A DNA stretch of 64,000 bases from Diplolepis rosae (Eukaryota > Arthropoda > Insecta > Hymenoptera > Diplolepididae). The notes under the pieces are model-generated. The model made no database searches, was not told the DNA's origin, and saw nothing but the letters and a program-made list of their open reading frames with translations. The stretch covers positions 6,634,001-6,698,000 of the forward strand of contig JAPYXD010000403.1 of the NCBI GenBank assembly GCA_030998225.1, read 5' to 3'. Below are positions 1 through 12,900 of this stretch, piece by piece. The translations under genes and the position numbers were made by a program. Each line of letters begins with the position of its first letter. The stretch's first letter is position 1.

Positions 1-205
1 AAATTACATAATTATTATTATATATTGTAATTATTATTGTGTATAATTATATTATGTAATGTGTAGATGAAACTTTTGAATTCGCCAATTCAAAAGTTAT
101 GTTCACGTGGCGCGTTCACTGATTCCTCAGTGAAATCTAACCAGGCCACTGATTCATCAGTTGATATATTTTTACTGATACAATCAGTGACTATTTCACT
201 GATTC
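1..205. other. AT-rich intronic sequence with CACTGAT motifs
   Basis: No coding signal. It should be intron of the carboxypeptidase gene, whose first visible exon begins at 979. From about 117 to 205 the motif CACTGATTC and close variants recur, as in a decayed short palindromic repeat. Nothing else is recognised. Confidence 0.4.
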
Positions 206-880
206 AGGTTTAGAGAGAAGATTAACAAAGAAATAGAAAAAGATTGACGTTGATAGATTTCGAATAGAATGATATAGAAAAGGGGAGATTGAAAAAGATA
301 GACGCGTATTGTGATTGACTAAGAGATAGAAAAATATTAAGGATGATAAAGGATTGGAATGGATAGAAACGTAATTATTAGAACAGATAGACGTGAATTT
401 AGATTGACAATGATATAGATAAAGATTAATAATTATAAATAAAGGATTGGAATTGATAGAAAAGTAGTTATTAGAAAAGATAGACGTGGATTTAGATTAA
501 TAAAGAGATAGAAAAAGATTGAGATTGATAGATATAGAATAGAATGAGATAGAAGGGGGGAGATTGAAGAAGATAGACGTAAATTAGGATTAATAAAAAG
601 ATGGAAAAAGACTGAGGTTGATAGATGTAGAACAGAATGACATAGAAAAGGGGAGATTTAAGAAGATAGACGTGAATTTAGATTGATGAAGAAATAAAAA
701 AAGATTAGGGATGATAGATGAAGGATTTGAATGGATAGAAAAGTAGTTATTAGAAAAAATAGACGTAAATTTAGAATGAAAAAGACATAGAATTGGATAA
801 ATTATCTCTATCTTTTTCTATAATAAAGATGTAAAATGATTGAAAAGGATAAGATTTCAATCTTTTTACTTCCAGCAGGG
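206..880 (+). repeat. Purine-rich GATAGAAAAAGAT low-complexity element, copy a
   Basis: The + strand is almost entirely A, G and T, with the phrases GATAGAAAAAGATT, AGATAGACGTGAATTTAG and GGATTGGAATGGATAG repeated in degenerate higher-order order. It ends at 880 in CTTTTTACTTCCAGCAGGG. The same end and phrases recur at 17815-19039 (inverted) and 54443-55815. The left end matching CCCTGCTGG is not seen here, so this copy looks 5'-truncated. Open frames inside are by-products of the low complexity. Confidence 0.7.
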
Positions 881-978
881 ATATTTGTTCTTACCAAATA
901 TCAATTTATATGAGATACATGATTGATAATTCAAGTTCAAGTGAAATGAAGAAAAAATAAAATTTGATTTTGGTGCAG

Positions 979-3900
979 GTCGTGATCTATGGGTGATGGT
1001 TGTTTCATCGTCGCCTTACGAACATATGATCGGCAAACCTGACGTCAAGTATGTGGCAAACATACACGGAAATGAGGCTGTGGGCCGTGAACTGATGTTG
1101 CATCTCATTCACGTATGTAAATTCATCGTCTGTCGTCGACCTCGTTCGCGACTTGCTTCTTTTCAGGTCACTTACACTACACGACTATAGAAATACTACA
1201 CGTTTCCGTCATCAGCTCACCTATACTGAACGCACCTTTGTGCATGCGGACAGGATGTAGATGTCACGCAGTGGCTCAAAATGATAAAAAAATCTGTAAA
1301 ATGCGTTTTCATAAGTTCGAATTTTCAACAAATTCTAAACTTTTTTGTTTTCTGTATCACACAGAAAAAATATTTTATTGAATTAAAGAAAATTATTTGT
1401 TTGAACGACTTTATTTGATTTAAAAAATTATTTATTTGAATTAAATAAAAGTTGTTTGATTGAAACAAAGTATCTTTGAAATAAATAAAAAATATTTCAA
1501 ATCAAATAAATTTCTGTCTTAAATCAAATTATATATATATACACGAATGCAATAATTTGTTTTGAAGAAAAATTTATTTCATTTAAACGAATATTTCATA
1601 AATATTTACTTGTCCCAAAGATATTTTTTCTGAATTAAACAAATGTTATTTAATTCAATTAAATCTTTTGTTTGAATTAAAAAAAGTCTTTCAAACAAAT
1701 TACTTTCTTTCATTGAATCAAATCTTTTTTCTCAGTGTAGAAGTTCAATGAATGCTTCAGAGGTTGCTCTAATCTGATTTTTATCACTTTTTTTTCTTTA
1801 ACTAAACATAAACCTTCAGATGGTTATAATTATTATATAAATCAGACAACTAATTAATAATTTAATTATTTCCAACCAGTTGCATGCAAACACCTTTGCC
1901 CCAGTTACCAGGGCAAAGTTGTTATTAGTATTTTGATAGAAACAGAAACATCTTATAATTGAAAAAATTTCATAGTTCTATTCATTGACATTTTAAAATT
2001 GACGATTAATCATATGCAACAAGAATTAAAAATAGTTTTTTCGTTTAAATTGTTATATCTGTAGTAGAATCTTTTATTCATTGAGTTTTTGCTACATCGG
2101 ATTACAAGCGTGGGTAGCTGCCGTACCAGTAGGGAATATCCGCTTTATTTTTCATAAAAAACATATATGATTTATTTATTCCAGTTGCTATCTAAGAAAT
2201 TGTCAAATATTTCTGTTTGACGACTTTGCTCCAACCGTGCGTGAAGCTTCAGTTATTCTCTAAATCTAAGATAGTTTGGACTCGAATCAAGTCTAATTTT
2301 CATAATTACGTTATAGAATAATCTTTTTTCTATGAAAATATCAAGTTTCTATACTGTAAATATATCGACTCTTATCATAAACTTAATATTCCGGTTAGCG
2401 ATTCTTCCATTCTCTCGTCATCAAAACTGCTTTTTGCATAAATTCTATTTTTGTACATTCTATACATTTCAGGGTAATAAAGTCTTTTTTTCATATTATA
2501 ATTCCTTTATAAAAGTGAAGGATTGAAATTTTAAACATAAAAATGTGCTATTTTATATAATATTTGTTTATAACCATGGCAACTGTTAAAACAACAATGT
2601 TCTGTAGTTAGACTTCTCAGGGAACGCATTTAAAGGCTGATTTGGGTAAAGAAAAACAAAAATCCTGCTTGAAAATGCCAAAATTTTGCTCTTGTTTATC
2701 CAGTTTGTTTATAAAAATGACAATTATCAATACTTATTAATTTTTTGTAGATAGACCTCTCAGGCAACGCATTTGAAGGCTGACTTGCCTACAAAAATGA
2801 AAGATTCTGCGCGAAAAGCTAAAATTTTGCTTTTGTTCATCCAATTTGTTTATAAAAATAATTTTTATTATATTTTGACTACTGATAATGAGATTTTCGA
2901 GCAATGAAACTGAAAAAGGGGTTAAATTTGCAGAAAACTGAGAATCTATTAATATTTTAATGATAATTGTTTATAACAATCAAGTTGATTATTAGGCAAA
3001 TTATTTGTATCTTAGGAGTGCCCCTGTGTGGATTTAAGACATTTTGTGATATTTGACAATCGTTCCTAAAGAGAAATAAAAATAAAAACTGCAAAATTGC
3101 CGTTTTTACTAGACTTTGCGTTGAATAAAAAACTATAGACAAAGCCAACAATCATTATACATCTTTAGTTATCATTGTCGAACAAAATGAAATACGTTTA
3201 CAAAAAATGCACCTGAGAAATATACAAATTAGTCAAGCCGCATACTAATATTTTGGACACTTTCTCATTATTTTGCTGTACTGTGCGCCATAATGACAAT
3301 AGTGGATATGAAGAGTATTTCAGAACATCATAAAAATATTGCTAGGGGTGATAAAATAGTAAAAAATAAATGAAGTTTGCTTAATACAAATTTGCGACGC
3401 ATATGCGATTCCATTGAGAGCGCATCGACGCCATGGTATTCATTCATGTAATGCGACTTATTCTGCACGCGGGCGACTTTTAATGCTCGCACTGTGCAAG
3501 CATCCTGTTATTTGGGCGTTTTCTCTATACGTATAACATGGCATCATTATTCTTCATGTAAAAATGAACAAAAATATTTGCCTACCAAGTTCTAACAAAA
3601 ATCGCTTGTAGTTTTGAAATTATCGAAAACAAACAAGTTGCTCATACTATTTTTTTCAGAAGTGTGCGTAAGAAATGCTACTGAGTCAAGTTTTCCCAAC
3701 TGGGCTACCTAAAATTAAGTTTCCAATTTTTATATACACTGAGAGAAAATGATCACGAAATTTTACTGTTTTTGGAGGTAGCGCAAGAATATTCGTTAAA
3801 ACCGAGAACTTTCACTGTCCCGTAAGTTTTTTTACTGTCACCATCCTTAAAGTTTAGAATTTTTTTCAGTAATTTTCACAGTACGCTATTTTAAAAGTTC

Positions 3901-6900
3901 CCCTTGATGTCAGTAATAAAATACCACCTTGATCAAAAAGTTTTAGGATTCGTCACCGTGTGGCGCTCTCATTCCGCCGGTTTCAATTCTTCTTTTTTTG
4001 TTGTGTTGGTAGAAGTGTAATTGACGTTCTGTCAGATTTTCAGCTTGATAGCTTGACATTTGTTGAAGTGAAGCTGTATTGTGTACATCTATCATTGTGT
4101 GTGGTTTCGATTTTTCACCAAAAAAATGTCATCGACTTTGCAGCAACGAGTTTGCATTAAATTTTGTGTTAAAAATGGATTTAACGCTGCGCGGACTTTA
4201 GAAATGTTGGAGAAGCGTTTCGGCAACGATACTCTAACGAGATCGAACGTTTTTCGCTGGCACGAACGCTTCAGAAGTGGTCATGAGTCGGTCGAGGATG
4301 ACGAACGCAGTAGCAGGCCGTCGACGGCGAAAACTGATGAAAACATCAACAAAATCAAAGAGTGGATGCCCGTAAGCCGCAAATTGACCACTAGAGACAT
4401 TGCAGAGGAGTTGAACATTACTTACGGATCCGCTCAAGATATTTTGGTTAATGATTTGGGCCTCAGACGTGTCGCTGCAAAGCTGGTGCCGAAAGACCTT
4501 AATTTCATGCAAAAAAGGGATCGCGTTGATGTCGCAAAAGACATTCTTTCCAAGCCGCAACCGAAAAAACCACGTCGTTTTCAGTCGAAAAAGAAGGCGA
4601 TGCTTACGGTTTTCATGGATTACAGAGGTGTTGTGCATCATGAATTCCTTCCAGAAGGCCAGACCGACAACAAGGAGTATTATTTGGGCGTCATGAGACG
4701 TTTGCGTGAAGCAATTCGCCAAAAAAGACCGGATTTGTGGGCAAACAACTCGTGGATTTTGCACCACTATAACGCACCGTCGCACAATGCCATCGTTATC
4801 CGTGAGCATTTGGCTAAAAACGAAACGAATACCATCCAAAAACCACCGAATTCACCTGATTTGGCTCTCTGCGACTTTTTCATATTCGGTCGACTCAAGA
4901 AACCGCTCCGCGGAACGCGTTACAGCACCCGAGATGAGGTCATGAAAAAATCGAAGATGGCTCTGATGGCTATACCGCAAACCGATTATAAAAAATGTTT
5001 CGAGGATTGGATCAAACGCTGGCATAAGTGCGTTGCAGTCGATGGGGAGTACTTTGAAGGGGACAATATAGATTATGATGAATAAACTTGTATTTTTTAT
5101 TTAAAAAATAATGTCGTAAAACTTTTTGATCAAGGTGGTACAAGCCTAACAGAAAAATATGCCATTAGTGTGTTTAAAGATATACAATTCCTATACGAGC
5201 GACTTGTGCTGTGAGTTGGTTAAAAAAACTCGGGAGTCAGCAAGTAATTTTTACGGTTTTTAGACTGGAAAATTCGGCAGGACAGTGTGAATTTGCATGT
5301 AATCATAACACAGGTTTACAAAATACGAGATTGTGATTGTTATAGAAATACCGATAGTCATATCCGAAGTAATTTTTGGCGTAGAAACCGAATCCGGGCT
5401 CAGAATTGCTCCATCACGTCAGGTTTTCGAGTAATCCTAACCTAAAAGTGCGAAAAACACAGTTTTTCGCTATATTTGAGCATAGATAACTTCGCGAATT
5501 TTTATTATTTTTTAAATATGAGAAAACCATCAAAACGAGCCACTTTTCAGCTTTCCATTTCACTATTTACATGTATTATTTTAATTTTTCCAACCGGAGA
5601 TATCGCCGTTTAAAAAAAAACACGACCCATGATGTGTTTAATATTGTATACTTACCGGTTATTTCGGGACCGCTTCTTTGCTTTACCACATTTTCACTTT
5701 TTTGTTTTGTCAGTTTTCGACACCTAACCTAACCGAACTGAATGTGAAGTTGGTTGCACAAGGGCGCGAGATATCGAGTATCGATACTTTCGATATTACT
5801 AAATATATCACTAAAGAATCGTCAAAAACATCGACTTTTCTTCTTCTTCACTGCTGAGAGTGAAAAACAGCGTGAAATTGGCCAAATTCGCTATGCTATG
5901 CAGACGTCGAATATCGAATTTTCCATGATAGAGTTGTCAAAAAACATATAAATTTCGTTGTTTTTTCGGAGTATGTAAACCACGACTCGTCAGGGGTACA
6001 TTTGTACAATAATAAACTCATTTCTTTCATGAAAAACAAATTCGGCTCAGAAAACATTAAAAATAGTATATTATGCAACGAATGGGGGAAGTGGTCGATT
6101 CTGAACGAGTATTTGCCCCACTCATTGCACATATTATTTTGTTCAAGAAAAATGTGGAATGATGACATTTTGCGCTTGAAAAAATGAACGAAACAAGCAC
6201 TCGATGAATGAGCGTCAGTTGTCGGATATGAAAAAACAAATGAAACGTTGACGAACTGTTTTGACAAACGAAAAGCTGCTGTCTTTTTTTCTTCCAATTG
6301 TTCTGCTATTTCTTCACTGTTCTTACTCACTTTGCCTCACTAGTTGAGTAATATATCATTCTTCAACAGTTATAAGAAACAATCGAGAAATCGCTTGTTT
6401 TTTTCATTTTTTTCAGACGCAAAATGTCATCTTTTCCACGTACGCAATGCTCTTGAGCCAGTGCGCTCCAGCGGCTTATCCGCACCAAAACGCGTGCAAT
6501 CGCACCGACTAAAATCATCATAAATTTCTTGGTTTTTGGAAATGCAAAGATTTTTTTTAAGCAATCGTAATATAGATAAATTCCGCATCGATCGCACTTT
6601 GAATTGTTCTCGCAGCCGTATGAGAAGTTGTAATAAATTGAAATTGTTTAAAACAATTCGAAATTTTCATAAACAAATTATGTTTGAATGAGAAACAAAC
6701 AATTTAGTCGTGTTCATCAATCATTTTTCTATGTACAGTTGAAAAATCATCCGCGTATCTTAATTGGCTATACCGAGATATTGCCGTTGAAACTAAACCT
6801 TGCATTAAAATTTGTTTATTTATAACTTGTTGAAAATTCATATTTCATTAAACGCTTCTGGATATAGTATTGTACACCTCTTAAAGTTTTAAAATAAGCC

Positions 6901-9900
6901 AAAATCTATATAAAAATCAAAAACTCGATTTCAGGTGGCCCAGTTCGGAAAACTTGATTTAAAACTTGATATAGGTTATGTAGTTATTAAAAATAATAGA
7001 GAATCGGGGTTATTATTATTTACATGTTTTTCTGAAACACCCTGTATGTGATTATTTTACTTTTTTGCACACATCAATTTTAATAACATATCATCTTATC
7101 AAATTTGACCCAGACTGGTTAAAAAAAGCAACAGTTTTATGTATTTTAATACAAATCTCTATTATCGTCTTTAAAATAGGCTCCGTTTGAGCCAATACAA
7201 GCATGCGAACGGATTTTTATGGCCTCGATCGACTGAGAAATGACTTTTGTTTCGTGTTTAGCCAGAAATTCAGTCACAATCAGGCTGGAATGTGACGGCG
7301 CATTATCGTGGTCAAGTCTTTCGGTACGATTCCTGCGGCGACGCGCTTCATACCCAAAACATGAACCACAATATGTTGAGTCGATCCATAAGAGATGTTG
7401 AGAGCCTCTGCTACCTCTCTAATGCCAAGAAAACGATTTTTGAGCACAATTTTCTTCACTTTTTTGATGTTATCGTCGTTAACAGAAGTGGATCGACGAC
7501 TCGCATGAGGCAAGTTTTCTACGACCTCACGACCCTTACTGAATGCTTTATGCCACTTAAATACTTGCGTTCTCGATAGAGTAGACTCCCCAAAACACTT
7601 CTGCAACATTTTCAATGATTCCTTAGCCGTAATTCCATTGGAAACACAAAATTTCAAGCAAACTCGTTGTTCAATTTGTTTTCCATAGTAAAAATCGCCA
7701 AACAAACCTTTCGCGTCGTAAACCAATGGCTGCCAAACATACACTAATGGACGTCTCCCGTTCAAACTTCACACGACTGTCAGAGAAGGTGTTACCAACC
7801 TAGAAAAAAAATATTTTACCGTTTCGGTTTACGCGCGCGGTTTAACTGGACCAGTCCGGGTCAAATTTTATCAGATGGTATGTGGGTTATTTTTTAAAGT
7901 GTATAAATATCCTTAGAAACAATCTTCTGTGAACAAACTTAAATCGGGGAAAGTTCCAGTCAGTACTGAGGAAGTTTCTCATAAAATGAAACTAGTTAGT
8001 TATGTGTTTCAACTATGAAAAGAAATTCTACTATACATTATTTGGTGATATCTTTTGAATCATACGCGTAACAGTTACATTTATTGACTAAAGTAACTCA
8101 CACCTCCCTTGGTGCATGAACATTTCAAACGCGTTTAAAATTTTTACTATATACTCATTAATTTTGTCGGGAAATTTTATTGGTTTTTAAAACTAGCTGC
8201 TTTCGATAAATTAGCGATAATAATAAGTAATTTAAAAATAACTAAAGTTAAGACTTAAAGTACCTATTAAGTCGTCTGTTATTATTAAAAAATCGAAATA
8301 TTTAAAAAAGCATTTTTTCAGTTTCAAAAAGCATACATACTCCACAAGGTTTAAATAGTTTGTTTTTTCAGCAGTATTAATGCATGATTCCGAACCTTAT
8401 ACAACTCCTCGCAGATAGTTAATATTCTCTTGTGGTTAGCTTTGAATCATTCACATTCCGATGGTCGTGGAATTCCCCGCTGTAAATACTAATGTGGAAG
8501 GGCTTTAACTCCTGGAAATCCGTCGAATTGCTTTCGCATATTGGGGTCTTAAAATAAACGGAACAAAAGTTTGATGCTTCATTTATTTGACAATGAGAAA
8601 TGGCTAATTGTGGTTTGGAATAACTAAATTAAACCGTCCTACTATTTGAAGTAGAAATCATAAAAATGATTTGATGTGCTCAGATTCACATTTTTCAAGA
8701 AAAGAAGTATATGTTTTATAATTTTTAAATAGGTATTTTCGAACCAAAGTTAGTGTGCTTGGTAATTTTCTTTTTTGTTTCGTTATTTAAGGTAGTCCGG
8801 TAGCGATCAAATGAGCAACTATAACAATTTTTCGAAACTGTTTCATGCGCATTGTAAAATTCCGAACATTGTGTGGAAAGTTCTTTTCCGTTATAATTTA
8901 CTATTAATACCTATAACGATTGGAAAAAAATGTTTTACATTCTTGTTTTATGGCGTTTATTTCGAAATAACTTTCCGAGATATAAGGTAAGATACGATTT
9001 TCAAAGAAAAATTAATGTTCTTATGAAATTTGCCAACGGTTCCATAGTTTTCCGCAACGCCGCCACCAGAAAATTTTTCGCAAATTCGTGATATTATGAG
9101 CCCGCGAAATGATTTTCCATAAGAGCCCATGTTAAAATTGCATATTTCGAGACGTGATAATTCAAAATATAATACGTTAAGGCCCAAAATGGCAAAGGAC
9201 TTTTTGTTCGAGAGGAGTCTAATCTATCGATATATGAAATAAAAAACTTAAGCACCCTTCTTCCCATTACCGGACTACCTTAAATAGGGTTACCAGGCGT
9301 CCTGGTTTTCCAGGACATGTCCTGTTTCAGTCTTACCTATCCTGGTGTCCTGTTTTTTCCTTTGAAACGCGTAAAATATCCTGGTTTTAACGAAACCAAT
9401 GTTTTTGAAAGTAAATCTTTTGTTTTTCTATAATCGCAGTTATATGGTTGTGTGTCTCAGCATAATACTGAACGCGACTTTATAGAAACGCGCGCTCTAT
9501 TTAAATTCTGGATTTAGTTTGTAAATTTGGGGCGAGAAGCGCTAGTGTATAGAGGAAGAGAGTGAAGTTAGTAACCTTTTGTTTTTTGGGTTTATATGAA
9601 CGATGTTTGAGTGTCCTGGTTTGTCGCCCGACCCATCTGGTAACCTTAATTTAAAAGAAAACCGGTTAAAAGTTGAAAGTACAAAAAGGTTCATTTACGT
9701 TAAAGTCACGTGACATAGAACTCGATAAAAGGTTCTGAAAATATATCAAGATAAAAATTTCTTCCACCTTGCCCACATGCTGCCTGCATGACGTGTCGCG
9801 TCTTGAGAATAAGGTCACAAATACGAGGTCTGTTTGATAAGTGCGTGACTTCCCACAAAGTGGTGCTCTGATGACAAGTTTATGTCCACTGTACATGAGT

Positions 9901-12900
9901 CCCATCCAGGGTTCCCAGTATTTTTTTCGACTACGCCATCTGCGGTGAAAAAAATAGCCAAATCAGCCAACGGCGTATAATCTCTCCCTCTCTTTCTCGT
10001 TGAAACAACTTCTTTGGAACGCACAATGCATAGTAGGTTGGTTGAATATAGTAAAGAAAGAGCGTCCATACATCACAAATATCAACAAAATTGTATCAAC
10101 CTGCAGCAACTATCTTTGTTTTTGACCAGCTGAATGAGAAAGACATATGTATACATGCACAAAACAGCTTAAGTACAGTGTTGCGAACACGGCTTGGCCG
10201 ATGAGAAATAATCCTGATTGGTTGATTCTAATTGAGCGCGTCGCGCGTGATTCAAATGTAGCCGTAATTTAAGCAATAGCCGCTTAAATAGACGCTAATA
10301 AAGGGTTTTCCAATAGGGACATAACAATTTTATCTATGAATAAAACAAAAATATTTGAGATATTGAGTTCAAATTTATTGTGGGTGTAGTGCAAGCATTA
10401 CATTTTATGAATGAAATTCTATATCGGTCATATGACCACCATATGCTCGTTTCAGCGGTCGATTCTTTGGACCCAATTTTCCACCACTCCGGCACACATT
10501 TCGACCGGAACGTTCGCAATTTCGCGTTGAATGTTGTCTTTGAGGTCGTCTAAAGTTGCTGACTTGTCGGCATAGACCAGTCACTTGATATGGCCCCATA
10601 AAAAGAAGCCCAATTGCGTTAGATCGCATGAACGAGGCGGCCATTCGACCGGACCATTTCTCGAGATAACACGTTCACCGAATTTACCTTTCAATAAATC
10701 GATTCTGACACGTGCTGTGTAGCTAGTGGCACCGTCTTGTTGAAACCACATATCGTTGATGTCAAGTTCATCCAATTCTGGCCACAAATAATCTTCCAAC
10801 ATAGCACGATAGCGCTCTCCATTGACGGTAACATGACGGTCGTTTTCATCCACGAAAAAATACGGCCTAATCACACCTCCGGCATGAAAACCGCACCAAA
10901 AAGTCACTTTTTGCGGATGTAACGGTGTCTCAAGAAGCACATTTGGGTTTGTTGCTGACCAATAACGCATATTTTGCTTATTAACAAAGCCATTGAGCCA
11001 GAAATGAGCTTCATCGCTGAAGATGATTTTTCGATGAAATTCTTCATTTTCTTCAAGCTTTGCCAGAGCCAAATTGGAGAAGTTTCGGCGTTTCAAATGA
11101 TCAAGTGGCTTTAGTTCTTAAGTCAATTTAATCTTGAAAGCATGTAGGCCAAGATCTTTTCGCATAATACGCCACAGTGTCGTTTGAGCGATGCCCATTT
11201 CTTGAGAACGACGTGGAATCGACTGATTTGGCTCATTTTGAATCGATGCACTTACGGCTATGATTATTTCTTCGCTTCGAGCAATACGACGTCTTTTTGG
11301 CACCGGAACTTCCAATAGTGTAAATTTGGTCTCGAATTCACCCACTATAGCACGCCCAGCCTGTCGGGTGGGACGATTATTACGGCCGAAAATTAGAGTA
11401 AGCGCTCTTAAAGTTGCGACCACCGACTCAGAATTTCGGTAGTAATTTTTAATAATTTCCAAACGTTGCTGGTTCGTGAACTTTACCATGATGAAAATGT
11501 TGACTTTAACTAACGATTTGACAAAGACAGTTCATTAAAAAAGTTTAAGGGTGCGTTCATATAAAGATACGAAATTGTTATGTCCCTACTGAAAAACCCT
11601 TTACTAATGTGTATACAAAGTTTCAAGTCAGTCTGTTGGTTAGAAAATTTTAACAGTCTTCTGCGCGGAAAACCCCTCAAAGAAACTGAAGAAAAGCTTG
11701 TGAAGTATTGATGCATTGTAGAAGTTGGCTTGGTTCGCCAACCTCATCAGGCTTTGAAATTTTTGTCACTGCCTACATTATCGGAGGATCACTAGTCGCG
11801 TATCAGATAGGATACATTGTTGACAGGTGTCCTCGTAGACAATTTCAAACTCTTATATCGCAAATAATGCAAATGAATTTCATTGTAACCGTACCCTCGC
11901 ATGTGTCCTTATATGCATCACATATGCGCTGCACGCGTGTTGATATGCGTATGCCTTCATTTAGTTATTTGATTCGGTTTGAAATTCGTATGATGAACGT
12001 TAAATAAAAAATAGTAAACAAGGTATAACAGAATCATAATTTTATTAACTATAAGATCCAATTATTAGAAATAAGATCTGACACTGACAACAACCGTAGT
12101 TAATAATGAAATTCAAGTAAATTTTTGACTCATTAATCCAAATTGTACGTTTTTAAAAATGAAAAATGTAATTTGCAGTTACTCGTTACAAAATATGGGA
12201 CTGATTCATACATCACGTGGTTATTAGACAATACGAGAATTCATATACTGCCATCCATGAATCCAGATGGTTTCGAAGTTTCAAAAGAAGGCTATTGCGA
12301 CGGATCACAAGGAAGGTTAGTATTTCCTATCATTAAAAGATTAAAAAATTAAAGCATATATATACAGAGTGAGTTTTTTTATCTTGAGACATCTAAATAT
12401 CTCAAGAGGGGAAATAACTCCGCAAAAATTTACCCCGCACCCTGGGGTGAGGTAAGTGATTACGAACGTGTATATATTACGACGCGTATTTCTTGAGATA
12501 TTTCAATGTCTCAATATAAAAAACACCCTGTATATTAAGTCAATATACATACATTGTTTTATATTATTGAAAATATTAATCTGCAATAAATATTTCATTA
12601 TGAAACCCAAAAATTAGAATGGAATGTATCAAAACGCTTTTAAATAAAAAAGAAGAATTAAGAACTAATTAAACAATTGATTAAGATTTCGAGAAAAACA
12701 AAAATTTTAAGATTAGGCCTTGAGTTAGTAAACATAGACCTAAATGACAAGTTTTACACGAAAAAAATGGATTATATCTGGTTTAATCTGTATTAAATCG
12801 AGTATTGGGTTGGCAACAAAGTCATTTCGTCTTTTTCCATAATTATTAATTATGTATTGACCATTTTGTTCGATGACCTATTGCCATCTTTCAGTCAGCT

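Noticed and set aside
4234..4839. 201-codon frame on the minus strand
   Set aside because: Antisense shadow of the mariner transposase at 4126-5085.
5896..6330. 144-codon frame on the minus strand
   Set aside because: No domain, biased composition and an internal hairpin; no splice context or relatives in the window.
9829..10080. Solitary GAGGTCTGTTTGATAAGTGC end and adjacent open frames
   Set aside because: Looks like a mariner-type terminal repeat, but no inverted partner, TA pair or transposase motif was found nearby.
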